Assembly: GCF_019703515.2 (NCBI RefSeq)
Contig: NC_059349.1
Coordinates: forward strand, 21,920,744-21,984,743
Length of the DNA stretch: 64,000 bases
Direction: 5' to 3'
DNA from: Myxocyprinus asiaticus
Lineage: Eukaryota; Chordata; Actinopteri; Cypriniformes; Catostomidae
The stretch's first letter is position 1, and each line of letters starts with the position of its first letter. Shown here one piece after another: positions 9,457 to 20,944 of the stretch. Both the position numbers and the translations under genes were made by a program. Under the pieces are notes generated by a model, which was not told the origin of the DNA, made no database searches, and saw only the letters and a list, made by a program, of their open reading frames with translations.

Positions 9457-10880
9457 AATTAACATTTTTAACATCAGAAAAAACACCTATATTTGTTCCA
9501 AAGTAAATTAAAACTAATAATTTAATGCTAACTCATTTATGTATTGATTCAAGTCTTAGAAAATGTAACAGGAAATAAAGAGTTCACAGCATCATAGAGA
9601 TCGTGTTATGAGATGTTTTGAGCAGATCTGTTCACCTACACTAATAATATCAGGTGTGTTATCACCATCAAATTATGCTTTTTTCTTTTCAAGTGACTGT
9701 GATAATCATTTGCCTCAGTCAAATTACTGTGTAATTTGTGAAATACTGTGTACCAATTTATTTTACAAAATGGCAAAGCTTGTCAGAGCAAGCAAAGGTA
9801 ACCAAGAGGGGCGGAGCTTAGCGAAGGGTCAATAGCTCACTCAAAAACTTAGCAAAGTAGGTAGGTTAATGATGTTTTTAGCGATCTCAAAGCTATTTAC
9901 ATGCATTGTAAAATCAAAGTTCTGCAGGTTTAAGCATTCACACAATTCCAAACATTAGTAACCTCTTCAAGGTATTATACAAATCTACCAATGCTACATA
10001 GTATGACAAAAATGGAGGAGATGACAGCGTTTCACCAGCTGCAGAACATTGTAAACTGTCAAAATATACACAGCACTTTCAGTGTCAAAATAAAAGTTCC
10101 AGGTTAGCGACAAGAAATATATTACATTTGTATTAAACAAATCTAATCCTCAAAATAATAATGATAATTCAGTATTATATTATAATAATAAACTTGACTG
10201 GGTCCCACAGTAATAATTCAGCATTATTCAATATTTAAATGGATTCCAAAAAATAAGTGGGTGAAGTAGTTTTTGCACACCTTGTTCATTCACAAAAATA
10301 TTTTAGTAAAAATATATTAAGGTAAATAATGCTTTTGATTAAGCTATATATCATTGTAAATGGAATAAAAATATAATTATAAAAGTGCATATTAATTAGG
10401 AACAATATTCATTTGAAAAATTATTATCTGATATTGATTCTTCTCTATTACTTTTTGCACAACCCTCTACAATGTAAGTTAATCACTTGCATGTGCAACC
10501 AAATTCTGCGATATGCGACTAAAAATGTCTGTGATTAGACATTGGCTGATAAATGTTCAGATTACATTCACCAGTGATTGAGTAGTATAGTGGAGTTTGA
10601 AAAGTTAAGCACTGAGATCACTGTAAAGAGTGTACACTGTTCCGTGTATTGCATGTCCAAAGACGAGATCCATGTGTCTTTGAATAATTTCTCTTTTTGT
10701 ATCCTTTCTGTTCTTTACAGTTGATCAAAAACAACAAAAAATAAATATTTAATTATAATCAAAGTACATTGGATGCGCTAAAGAAGCCGTGCACTCTCAT
10801 TATGTTCACTCAACCAAAATAAAAGCCTCCTGTGTGAGGCTGCCGCCATTCTTAAAGAGACAGTAGGCCTACTGTATATA
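9457..10880. other. No gene recognised
   Basis: AT-rich sequence without a coding region I can recognise. The 9608-9835 frame has no motif. A word at 9817-9831 is the inverted partner of 591-605. Confidence 0.5.
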
Positions 10881-11370
10881 CACTTCTGAGCACTTTATTA
10901 GGAACACTATGGTCCTAATAAAGAGCCAGACGTGCTCTTGCTGTTGTAGCCCATCCACCACAAGTTTCGACATGTTGTGCATTCTGAGATGCTATTCAGC
11001 TCACTACAATTTTACAGAGTGGTTATCTGAGTCTGGCCATTCTCTGTTGACCCATCTCATCAACAAAGCCTTTCCGTCCGCAGAACTGTCGCTCACTGGA
11101 TGTTTTTGGCACCATTCTGAGGAAACTCTGGAGACTGTTGTGCATGAAAATCCCAGGAGATTAGCAGTTACAGAAATACTCAAACCAGTCCGTCTGGCAC
11201 CATCAATCATGCCAAGGTCGAAATCACTGGGAAAAACTAAGATTAAATCAAGCTCCTGACCTGTATCTGCATGATTTTAAGCACTGCACTGCTGTTACAT
11301 GATTGGCTGATTAGATCATTCCATGAATAAGTAGGTGTACAGGTGTTCCTACTAAAGTGCTCAGTGATTG
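10881..11370 (-). mobile_element. Tc1/mariner relic (490 bp)
   Basis: The ends are inverted repeats built on GAGCACTTTATTAGGAACA (left) and GAGCACTTTAGTAGGAACAC (right, reverse complement), flanked by TA. The interior on the - strand encodes only the start of a Tc1-like transposase DNA-binding domain (11210-11004: DGARRTGLSISVTANLLGFSCTTVSRV, a helix-turn-helix). The catalytic region is absent. This is an internally deleted copy of the same family as 20354-20940. Confidence 0.82.
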
Positions 11371-12265
11371 TACATGAACATTCGGAATCAACATGTCGAT
11401 TTCCTGCGTGATCATGTTGTTTAGGCCTGTGTATACTGTAAATAATATTGTGTTTTTCCTCTGTGTTCAATAATTATATCAATAGATTTTTGGGGTACCC
11501 TAAAATCTAGTGGTGAATCTGGTGCCTTAAGCAAGAAATGACATCTGCCCAAAAAAGCTCATAAAAGCTGCATGCGTAATAATTATAAAAGTATCCGCAA
11601 AATACTATTTAAATTAGTTTTATATGGAGAACAGCATGCCACACCACAGGATTTGTCAACATCCCAAGAAACTACCTGAATACTATTTGTTAGCAATATT
11701 TCTACTATTAATTACATTTACATGTGTATCATGGACACAGTTATGTGAAGTGTACCACAAATTTTTGTGCAGTTAAACAAGACGGATGTAGGCCACTCTG
11801 GTGACGCTGCAGCGCCATGATGCCTTTGAGGGAATGAGTGTGAGGCTGAATGGGAGATGTGTGTGCTGGGAATGTTTTACATGCAGGAGTCGGAGAGGGG
11901 CTGTATAAGGATATTGATTACTGCTGGGATCACCAGGCCATGAGCATATCTCTATCCAACAATGTAATCATCAGAACACCATTTGTAATTCACTAGATGC
12001 TATAGTCGCATCAAAATGAGCCGCGTAATGGAGCCAGGGAGGGGGAGCTGACAGGCTGAATGCGTTTGCCCTCAGATGTCCTTCAGCTCATTAGGATCTC
12101 ATAACACAGAAGTTTATGCCCCCAGTTTATAATACTACACTAACAGGGAAAACATATCTGTCCTTATGTGGACAAGAGCTGCATGAAGACTCTTAAAGAT
12201 TTTTCTTTTGTGTTCCATGGAAAAAAATAACAGCATACAGCCATAACCAACATAGTCTCATTCAA
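11371..12265. other. No gene recognised
   Basis: I see no gene, RNA gene or clear repeat in this stretch. Confidence 0.45.
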
Positions 12266-12267
12266 AC

Positions 12268-12652
12268 TTGTCACAATTATACGAGGTGGCGAATTTGTAT
12301 GGCTTAATTAGTACAAAACCGTACCACTTATACATCAACCAATCACATACACTTCACAAAATATGTGTTTGTAACCTGTAAGTGTCGCTTTCTTCCGTAA
12401 TACCCATATGGCCTTTTAGCATTAATATCATTGTTAAGTTTACGCTCTGTGCAGGGTAAGGTTTTACAATTTATGGTTAGGTTTAGGGATGGGGTATTGG
12501 TTAGGGATTAAAATAACATCGGGAACTACAAGGACACAAGGGAAGCATCTTTCATTGGTGGATGTATAACACTTACTCTTTCATACAAATGAACTCGAAC
12601 GAATTGGTATGAATTCTCCATCTCGTGCTATTGTGATGAATTCTTGTGAGAT
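12268..12652. repeat. Degenerate MITE-like inverted repeat
   Basis: The left end reads CACAATTATACGAGGTGGCG and the right end, reverse complemented, CACAATAGCACGAGATGGAG. The two arms are related over roughly 35-40 bp. The middle contains the TTAGGTTTAGGGATGGGGT type of word common in fish repeats. There is no coding capacity. The superfamily is not determinable from what I see. Confidence 0.55.
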
Positions 12653-13615
12653 CGGGTTGGCAATAACATGAGGGTAAATAATGAGCAAATAATTACAGGA
12701 ATTAAATTTTTTGGGGGAACCATTCACTCCAAAACTATATACACATACAAACCTACAGTACAGTATATGTTACAGGTATAACACTATACAAAACCTTATC
12801 TACACCAGCAATTATACACAAGTGCATCAATTAAACAACATTGTTTAGACTTTGTGCCTATGGAATTATTTGACCTCTGAAAATGTATGTGGGAATAAAG
12901 AGATACCCACCTGTCATCAGCTCAATTGATCCCTTGACAAGCATCACAGAACAACAAGTCAATCCGAAAAAGTTCGAGGCAGCCGCGATTTGTCAATACT
13001 CAATCAAGAAATGCCTTCTGGTGGTTAATGCTTGGGCTTGATCCTGGATAATAATGATATCCAGCTTCAGGTGAGGGGGAGGATGTGAAGGTCTAGCCTC
13101 CCTCTGTGTTCTGGATTGGCAGCAGGAATTAATCCTCCTCACCTGCAGACTGCCTCATGAAACACCAAGTGTGGATTACAGGACCAATGTTTGGACAAAG
13201 GGTAGAGGGAAGGATGTCAAGGCCAAAGCACTGTAAAAAGTGGATACATGCAGTTCCTTAATGAGGTAATCTTAAATTTAAAAGTTATTGGTAAGTTATT
13301 GGGTTACACAAATGAAACCAAAAACAGATGTATTCTGAGTTTCTGATTTATCCATTTCAATTTACATTTTCAATATATAATATTTGACTTCAAGAAGACC
13401 AGATAATTTAGATGTTTCCACATGAAGCAGATTTTTGATGTTACCTGACAGAGCATTTTTACAGCGAGCTGAGTCAAAATAGAGGTATAAAATATGACAG
13501 AAGTTTGCACGTTTATAGAGAAAAATAGTGTGTGTTTACATATCCATTTTTGACTGGTGCAGATAGGGTGTAATTAAAAGCTGCTGATTAGTCGCAGCAA
13601 TATTGGCAAAACTCA
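12653..13615. other. No gene recognised
   Basis: I see no gene, RNA gene or clear repeat in this stretch before the chromovirus LTR. Confidence 0.45.
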
Positions 13616-13620
13616 CTGGC
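13616..13620. repeat. Target-site duplication CTGGC, left
   Basis: CTGGC directly precedes the 5' LTR start TGTCACG and is repeated at 15870-15874. It is a perfect 5-bp duplication. Confidence 0.88.
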
Positions 13621-14100
13621 TGTCACGAACTCAAGGACTTCTCCTGTTCACCACCAGAGTTCTCCCTCGCCCGATTTCTGAGAACATCAGGAACTACACT
13701 TCCCAGCATGCCTACCTGGACTGATTACTCTCACACCTGTTCCGAATCTCATGAACTATTTAAGCACTGTTCTATCTCTAATCTATGCAAAGTCTTGTTT
13801 TGCCCTTGCTAACATTTCTGAGTGTTTTCACTGTTGATATTGCCTACCCGTGTTTGACTCCTGCCTGTTTACCCACTGTTTGATTCTCTACTGCCTGCCT
13901 TGTTTACCACTTCATCACCTGGATTTGTACTTTGATTGTTTGCTGCCTGCCCTGACCATTGCCTGTCCATGACTACGACCCTTGTCTACCTACGCTGTAT
14001 TATTGCCGGAGATTTACCCTGCCCGTCTGTTTACGATTTGCACAGATATTAATAAACTGCACATGGATCTAAAACCCTGCTCTCCAGAGTCTGTGTTACA
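13621..14100 (+). repeat. 5' LTR of the chromovirus derivative
   Basis: The LTR starts TGTCACGAACTC and ends GTCTGTGTTACA. It contains AATAAA near 14050 for polyadenylation. The internal region follows directly as GAAGACTTCACC; I do not see a standard primer-binding site there. Confidence 0.88.
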
Positions 14101-15000
14101 GAAGACTTCACCAAATACAGATCCAGCGGCGATCCTTCAATTGTCTACAGAAGTTTCCGCTCAAGCAAATGTGTTGGTCGTTCATCAACAACAACTTACT
14201 CGGCTGAGTGCTTATACAGTGGAATTAGTAAAGACCTTACAAAACCTTCGCATTCCTGCATCAGACTAACCACCACAACATCACAACCCATTCTGGTAAA
14301 TAACCCCTCTGCTCCTAACACCTTCACTGCCAACCCACGACGTGCTTTCCCGGAAAAGTTTAATGGAACATCATCTAAGTGCAAGGGATTTTTGATGCAG
14401 TGTTCGATGTTTGTGAAGCAGCAACCCACGCTCTATCCCTCTGATGACAGCCGCATCTCTTTTGTTTTGCTCCTTATTAACTGGAATGGCACTGGACTGG
14501 GCAACCGCTATATGGTCTAATGAGGGGTCGAGGTTCACCACTTTTGATAAAAGTTTCCGAGAAGTTTTCGAGCATCCCAAGGGAGGTAGGAACACTGGTG
14601 AATTGTTACTCTCATTCCATCAGGGGAAAAACATCACCACCGAGTATGTGCTCTCTTTCCGCACTCTCGCCAGTCAGACAGTATGGGATGAGGACACACT
14701 CAAGTTACTGTTTCTAAGGGGACTCAATCTGGAGCTACAGTCTGAGCTGGCATGCCACAATGAAGGGAGAACCCTGGACAAGTTTACTGACCCAGCCATT
14801 CGCCTAGATAATCTCATCTGTTCACGAAGACCAGTTCACCTCCCTAGTGCCACATCACAGACCACTTTCAGATGCGACAGAGACCATGCAGATTGGGCAC
14901 ATTTATCTGACATCGCATGAAAGAGAACGCTGTATGAAGCTACGTCTGTGTTTGTATTGCGATCAGACCAGACATCTACGAGCAACTTCGTACTTTCCAC
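14101..15000 (+). pseudogene. Chromovirus Gag, broken
   Basis: The N-terminal part at 14101-14269 ([20 protein letters not shown]) is followed, after stops, by the capsid region in two frames: 14330-14510 ([19 protein letters not shown]), then 14470-14920 ([33 protein letters not shown]). A zinc knuckle relic appears near 14940-14985 ([15 protein letters not shown]), with the expected Gly/Pro spacing altered and the last Cys lost. A frameshift near 14500 and several stops show it is not functional. Confidence 0.82.
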
Positions 15001-15019
15001 ACGTGACCTTTGTCTCCTT

Positions 15020-15460
15020 CTGCCATGCAAGAAACTCAACCCCAGGTATGTGGGACCTTTCAAAATTCTGAGACAGATTACTCCCTCCGGTATCTTATCA
15101 CCTTCAACTACCCTCTAACTATCGCATTTCTCCCACCTTTCATGTGTCTCTGCTCAAACCCGCTGATGGCCTGAGGGAGGAGGAGGAGATCGATGTTCCG
15201 AACCCCCCACCCATAATCGTGGATGGCGAGGAGGCTTATCAGGTCCGAGAGCTCCTAGACTCCAGATGTCCGGTTCGCTTTCTTCAGTACTTGGTTGACT
15301 GGGAAGGGTATGGCCCGGAGGAGCATTCCTGGGTCAGAGCAGATGATATTCTTGACCCCACACTCATCACTGAATTCCACAGGACTCATCCGGAAAGACC
15401 TGCCCCTCGACCCCGTGGAAGATCCCGGTGTCTAATGCCTTCTCGCGTCAGGAGCCGCTC
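15020..15460 (+). pseudogene. Chromovirus integrase C-terminus with chromodomain
   Basis: The frame reads [15 protein letters not shown] near 15035 and [11 protein letters not shown] near 15135, the GPF/Y-type integrase tail. It is followed at about 15235-15390 by [20 protein letters not shown] and then [18 protein letters not shown], a chromodomain with its aromatic cage residues (Y, W, W). The section 15144-15527 is open. In chromoviruses this domain directs integration to marked chromatin; here it is an orphan without the catalytic core. Confidence 0.88.
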
Positions 15461-15462
15461 GC

Positions 15463-15469
15463 GGGGGGG
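15463..15469 (+). other. Polypurine tract
   Basis: A run of seven G lies directly before the 3' LTR, as expected for the plus-strand primer of a gypsy element. Confidence 0.6.
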
Positions 15470-15869
15470 ACAAAATCAAGGAATTCTCCTGTTCACCACC
15501 AGACTGTCCAATAGTCCAATCTCGTGAACTATTTAAGCGCTGTTCTATCTCTAATCTATGCAAAGTCTTGTTCTACCCTTGCTAACATTTGAGTGTTTTC
15601 ACTGTTGATATTGCCTGCCCGTGTTTGACTCCTGCCTGTTTACCCACCCGTTTGATTCTCTACTGCCTGCCTTGTTTACCTCTTGATCACCTGGATTTGT
15701 ACTTTGATTGCTTGCTGCCTGTCCTGACCATTGCCTGTTCATGACTACGACCCTTGTCTACTTAGCTGTATTATTGCTGGAGATTTACCCTGCCTGTCTG
15801 TTTATGATTTGCACAGATATTAATAAACCGCACATGGATCTAAAACCCTGCTCTCCAGAGTCTGTTACA
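15470..15869 (+). repeat. 3' LTR of the chromovirus derivative
   Basis: This aligns with 13621-14100 but lacks about 75-80 bp near its start, between CACCACCAG and CTCGTGAACTATTTAAGC. Apart from this there are few substitutions. It ends GTCTGTTACA and is followed by CTGGC, the target duplication. Confidence 0.88.
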
Positions 15870-15874
15870 CTGGC
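15870..15874. repeat. Target-site duplication CTGGC, right
   Basis: Identical to 13616-13620. Confidence 0.88.
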
Positions 15875-16778
15875 ATGCATAAGATGTTTTGCAGAAAAAA
15901 TAACAGGAATAATCTTGTCTTGCTTACTGAAAAAGTGACAAAACAGACCAAAGAGTACTGTCATTGAATTATGTACAACAACCACTTTGTACTTCTATGT
16001 GTTTTAGGTTCTTTGTTTTATGGCTGTGTAGGTAAAGGAAGCTAATCTTCTTTAACATATTGGCCCATTTAATGTGAACAAAATCAAGATGCCATGGTTC
16101 TACCTACAGAATAGCATTCCTGTGTTTCAAATGTTCATCAAACAGCTCCAATTCAGTAAAACTTTGCCTCTGTTAGCCAGGTCTGTCAAAGAAAAGTAAA
16201 CAAACCTGAAACACAGCTGTTCAAACTCTCACTGAAATACACAAGAGAACAGAGCAAAACAAACCACCAACACAAACACGGTAAAGCAGAGATTGTTGTA
16301 GGTGTGCAGTCAGGTGGTTTAATTTTGTGAGCTTTGGATAAGATATGTTATTTGTCATTGCATACCATACCATATTAGTTGCATATTATTGCACTTAATG
16401 TGGTTTTTTTTTTTTTTTTTTGTGTTAATTAAAAACGGTTTAGTCAGAAGTGTCATATATATGGTGCACATATATCTCACTTTTACTAAAATCAATACTA
16501 AGCTCAGCATAATGATGATTATGATTAAAATAGAATACTAGCGCACTACTTGTACTGCATATCATATAACAACTGTCTAAGTGAACATATTTCTGGGGGT
16601 TATGTGGACGCTAAGGGAAGCCCTGTAATAAGAAAACTGGTAAGCACACACACAAAAAATTATGAGGTAATAAGAGACACACTAATCTAGGGCACAACAC
16701 TGCTTATTTGCATCCCAAGATCAGTGATGTGCTTAAGTGTAACCAGGGTGCTTCAAAAGTGCGTAATGTAAGATTATT
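15875..16778. other. No gene recognised
   Basis: I see no gene. There is a T-homopolymer at about 16405-16421. Nothing else is recognisable. Confidence 0.45.
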
Positions 16779-16779
16779 G

Positions 16780-18042
16780 TGAGTGCGCAACATGTAGTTT
16801 ATGGCATTAAACAGTTTTTTCTTCTGCATCAGTTTATTAAAGCAACCCAACCCATGAGGTCAAAGGAACTGCCTGCAGAGCTTAGAGACAGGATTGTGTC
16901 GAGGCATAGATCTGGGGAAGGCTACAAAAAAATTTCAGCTGCACTGAAGGTTCCCAAGAGCACAGTGGCCTCTATAATTCTAAAATGGAAGAAGTTTGGA
17001 ACAACCAGGACTCTTCCTAGAGCTGGCTGCCCGGCCAAACTGAGCAATTGGGGAGATGGGCCTTGGTAAGAGAGGTGACCAAGAACCCGATAGTCACTCT
17101 GGTTGAGCTCCAGAGATCATGTGTGGAGATGGGAGAATCTTGCAGAAGGACAACCATCACTGCAGCACTCCACTGATCTGGGCTTTATGGTTGAGTGGCC
17201 AGATAGAAGCCTCTCCTCAGTGCAGGACACAGAAAAATGCACCTAAAGGATTCTCAGACTGTGAGAAACAAGATTCTCTGGTATGATTAAATGAATATTG
17301 AACTGTTTGGCTTCAATTCCAAGCGTCATGTCTGGAGGAAACAAGGCTCTGCTCATCACCTGCACAATACCATCTCAACTGTGAAGCTGTGGGGGTGTTT
17401 TTCAGCAGCAGGGACTGGAGGAATGGTCAGGGATGAAGGAAAGCTGAAAGCAGCAAAATACAGAGATATCCTTAATGAAAACCTTGTCCAGAGCACTCAG
17501 GACCTCAGACTGGGCCAAAAGTTCACCTTCCAACAGGACAATGACCCTAAGTACACAGCCAAGACAACGCAAGAGTGGCTTAGGGACAACTCTGTGAATG
17601 TCCTTGAGTGGCCCAGCCAGAGCCCGGACTTGAACCCAATCGAACATCTCTGGAGAGACCTGAATATGGCTGTCCACTGACAGTCCCCATCCAACCTGAG
17701 AGTGAGAAGATCTGCAGAGAAAAATGGCAGAAAATCCCCAAATCCAGGTGTGCAAAGCATCGTATCATACCCAAAAAGACTTGAGGCTGTAATCGCTGCC
17801 AAAGGTGCTTCAACTAAGTACTGAGTTAAGGGTCTGAATACTTATGTCAATGTGATATTTCAGTTTTTTTCTTTTTAATAAACTGCAAAGTTATCAAAAA
17901 TCTGGTTTTTGCGTTGTCATTATGGGGTATGGAGTGTAGATTGATATGAAAAAAAAAAACTATTTGAAGCATTTAGCATAAGGCTGCAACATAAAATGTG
18001 AAAAAAAAAATGAAGGGGTCTGAATACTTTCTGAATGCATTG
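16780..18042 (+). mobile_element. Tc1-like transposon, left end missing
   Basis: The right end carries a Tc1-type terminal repeat (reverse complement CAATGCATTCAGAAAGTATT) followed by TA at 18043-18044. I cannot find the matching repeat at the left, so the element is truncated there, roughly at 16780-16850. The interior encodes a broken Tc1 transposase. A degenerate inner repeat region with A- and T-runs lies at 17855-18010. Confidence 0.85.
16855..17680 (+). pseudogene. Tc1-family transposase, broken
   Basis: An N-terminal helix-turn-helix pair is visible at 16855-17045 (MRSKELPAELRDRIVSRHRS, then KKISAALKVPKSTVASIILK). The catalytic domain continues at 17291-17680: NIELFGFNSKRHVWRK, then FQQDNDPKYTAK with the second Asp, and SQSPDLNPIEHLW with the Glu. 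The first catalytic Asp region just before 17291 is disrupted (the frame reads WYD* M NIELFG, where the family has SDETKIELFG). The interval 17050-17290 is out of frame. The protein would cut and paste the element at TA sites; this copy cannot. Confidence 0.9.
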
Positions 18043-18044
18043 TA

Positions 18045-20350
18045 TGTAAAAATATCTCTACAAATAACTGTTGTAACAAAAAGTTTAAAGGAAATGTTGG
18101 CACTTTTACTTGATATGTTTTATAGTTGCACTCTAACTGTCTCAACATATGAAACAACTTTTTGTGCTGGTTTTCTATATCTTCTGTATACAAACCTTTT
18201 GTTCTTACAAATTAGCCTTATCAGCTGCTTGTGCGACAAGGCCATTTCATTTGGTTACCCTGCTGCTTCTCATCGCCAGAAGGAAGTCATATCCCCCACA
18301 ATGCAATGTGGAACTAGACAGCCATGAATTAACTGATGCAGCAGTGAGGTGCTGTTCCTAAGTAACATATTGATTGGATGGCTAAGTATGCAAAACATTG
18401 ATTACACTGAGTATAAAAACATCATAGAATACAAGAACTGGCTCTGTGATTAATAGCTCCCTCCATGGGAATATGTCTGCATGACAAACTGAGTACGGCC
18501 TTACTCATGAGTACTGGGGACTTGAGCTGAGCGTGGTGTATGCTATTGTATATCAGATTTATTTGTGAGCACACTTGAGGTTTACTGAAAGGAGACTTTA
18601 TTTAGTTTGCTACTATCTAATTTATAAATCAGAAAAAAAAGAAAAAAAAAAGTTCTGTCAATTGCTGAAGGACACCTCTGTGGAAAACTGCAGCAGAAAG
18701 ATTCTGCCCCCACTTAAAAAATTAAGCTGGTATATCAGCCTGGCCTAGCTGGTGTTTAGCTGGTTTAACTTGTTGTCCACACAGCCTGACCAGCTGACAG
18801 TTGTCCAAAAAGACCAGCTAACCTAGCTTGGCCAGGCTGGGAGAACTAAGACTGGTTTAATTTGTTTTTATTGTTTTGTCTTTCAGCTGGGACAAATTAC
18901 CCTGTTTAAAAGCGTTCTGAATATGACTGTTAATATGATGATTCAATAAATAGATGATGCACAATGATTTTCAGCATTGTAAAAAGCCCATTTTTACATT
19001 GTTACATTATATTTATATGGCTATATACTGATCTTGCCATGTTGTAGAAACACCACATCTTTTTGCAGAAAGGATGAGGAGAAAGATTTTGGAGGAGTTC
19101 ACAGTATATAGCCATACAGTTACAGTGGTCTTCAATCTTTTTCAGACCAAGGACCTCTTTGTGGACAGAGAGATGAAGCACGAACCCCTTGTTACACCTT
19201 ATATAAAATAAAGCGTTGCATTTTCATTTTTGTCGCAAGCCTGGTCTATAATAACATGCATATAGTACCATGTTAATATATTTACATAATTTTTAATGTT
19301 TACATTGCAAAACCATTAAAATAATAATTATTGATGTACAGAGTCATATACTTGTACATCATATTTTAATTTTAATTAAAATATATTTTAATGTTGGAGG
19401 GACAATAAAACATTTTGCGAACGTGTGAGAAGGTGAATGATTTTTATATTGGTAGCTTAAAATAGAAAGACCCTTCTAGATCGAAAATATGTCCTCTTTT
19501 TTTTTTTTTTTTACTCTGTGAATTATTTTTTATGTAATCCAGTGATTTCTCATCCCAGGGCCAGAGTGTGTGTTCGTCTCATTGGGGAACAGAGCTGTGT
19601 CATCTTTGTGGGATGAGATCAGAGCTTGGCCTCTGCAGTGCTAATGCTGATTCATCTCCTCACCCAGGTGGCAAGAACATCAAGCAGATCCCAAAGATGG
19701 CCTGCAGATGGAACCTCCGCTCATCTGCTTCTCAGGAAGCCACTGATTCTGAGGCTCAGCGAGGGTAATGAGAAACATAATTATAGATTCTCTTTGTGTG
19801 CTTTTGCCACCTTTCTGTGAGGATGAGTTTTTATATTTGGAGTTCTGTTGTGAATTCTGCAGAGGAAGTTGCAGGATCAGCACATTTATAGGTCTGTATA
19901 TGGCTCAAATGTTCGAAAGTTCAATGGATTGGTGTAGGCATACTGTTTCCAGCCCTTTTCCAAAGGGGCTCCATATAATTTTATCACAATGGTATGTACA
20001 AATGGTAAGTTGTGTGTATTTGTGTTTTGAAAACATTTGCATTACATGTAATTTAAAATATTGTTTCAGTTTTGTAATGTTAAGAAATAAGACTGATGGT
20101 TATAGTATATTATATATTACTGTATAGCTAATATTTAATCTGGCGACAGTAGGTCAAAGGTTCTTGGGTGAAATTGCTAAAAGCGAGTAGTATATTTAGT
20201 TGTAAATGATGTAATACAGTCAAAAGGAATTAATATTTTACTAACTCTACCCCCAAACCCAACCCTAAACGTAACCGTCAGTGGAGTAAAAATGTAATTT
20301 TTGGGCAAAAATGCAACCACCAGTGGCTTTAGAAGGCAATATATTGTTAT
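18045..20350. other. No gene recognised; minor repeats
   Basis: No gene is seen. At 18720-18850 there is a tract of AGCTGG/CCAGCT words with partial inverted symmetry, a common fish repeat style. T- or A-runs lie at 18632-18653 and 19497-19512. At 20236-20300 a CCCAACCCTAAACGTAACC-like word belongs to a widespread degenerate repeat. Confidence 0.45.
18720..18860. repeat. AGCTGG/CCAGCT-rich repeat
   Basis: Words such as GGCCTAGCTGGTGTTTAGCT and AGACCAGCTAACCTAGCTTG alternate in both orientations. This gives partial inverted symmetry, as in short MITE-like elements of fish genomes. There is no coding capacity. Confidence 0.5.
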
Positions 20351-20353
20351 ATA

Positions 20354-20940
20354 CACTCACTGAGCACTGCACACCTGCTTTTTCATGCTATGATCTAATC
20401 AGCCAATTGTGTGGCAGCAGTGCAATGTATAAAATCATGCAGATACAGGTCAGGAGCTTCAGTTAATGTTCACATCAACCATGAAAATGGGGAAAAAGTG
20501 TGATCTCAGTAATTTCGATCGTGGCATGATTGTTGGTGCCAGACGGGCTGGTTTGAGTATTTCTGTAACTGCTGATCTCCTGGAATTTTCACGCACAACA
20601 GTCTCTATAGTTTACAAAAACAAAAAACATCCAGTGAGCGGAAATTCTGCTGATGGAAATGACGGTAACTCAGATAACTAAACTGTACAATTGTAGTGGA
20701 ATAGCTTCTTAGAATACACAACACAAGGGTGTAGATTTGGCTTGAAAATTGGGAGGTTGCAGAGTTAAGCATTTACATGTTTCCATTGATCATTGTATAA
20801 ATAATTATTCCCCCACCCCCCAGAATCTATGCCCCTGGTGCAACATGTTGAACCTTGAGGTTGATGGGCTACAACAGCAGAAGACCCCGTCAGGCACCTT
20901 ATTAGGACCACACTGTTCCTAATAAAGTGCTCAGTGAGTT
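20354..20940 (+). mobile_element. Tc1/mariner relic (about 590 bp)
   Basis: The inverted ends are CACTCACTGAGCAC at the left and, reverse complemented, AACTCACTGAGCACTTTATT at the right, each next to TA. The + strand encodes the start of a Tc1-type transposase at 20480-20680 (MKMGKKCDLSNFDRGMIVGA, then RRAGLSISVTADLLEFSRTT), a helix-turn-helix. The catalytic part is missing. This is the sense-orientation relative of 10881-11370. Confidence 0.85.
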
Positions 20941-20944
20941 TATA

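Larger units (their letters stand above)
13621..15869 (+). mobile_element. Chromovirus (Ty3/gypsy) deletion derivative
   Basis: The element has two LTRs (13621-14100 and about 15470-15869), a perfect 5-bp target duplication (CTGGC at 13616-13620 and 15870-15874), a broken gag and the integrase C-terminus with a chromodomain. Protease, RT, RNase H and the integrase catalytic core are absent. The sequence passes from the gag zinc knuckle (about 14940-14990) to the integrase tail (about 15020) with nothing between. It could move only with proteins from a full-length relative. Flanking TG…CA termini and the target duplication show that it inserted as one unit, so the deletion arose before insertion or later by internal loss. 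Confidence 0.9.

Noticed and set aside
13603..13812. 69-codon frame over the chromovirus LTR start
   Set aside because: It begins before the target duplication and crosses into the LTR, so it is not a gene.
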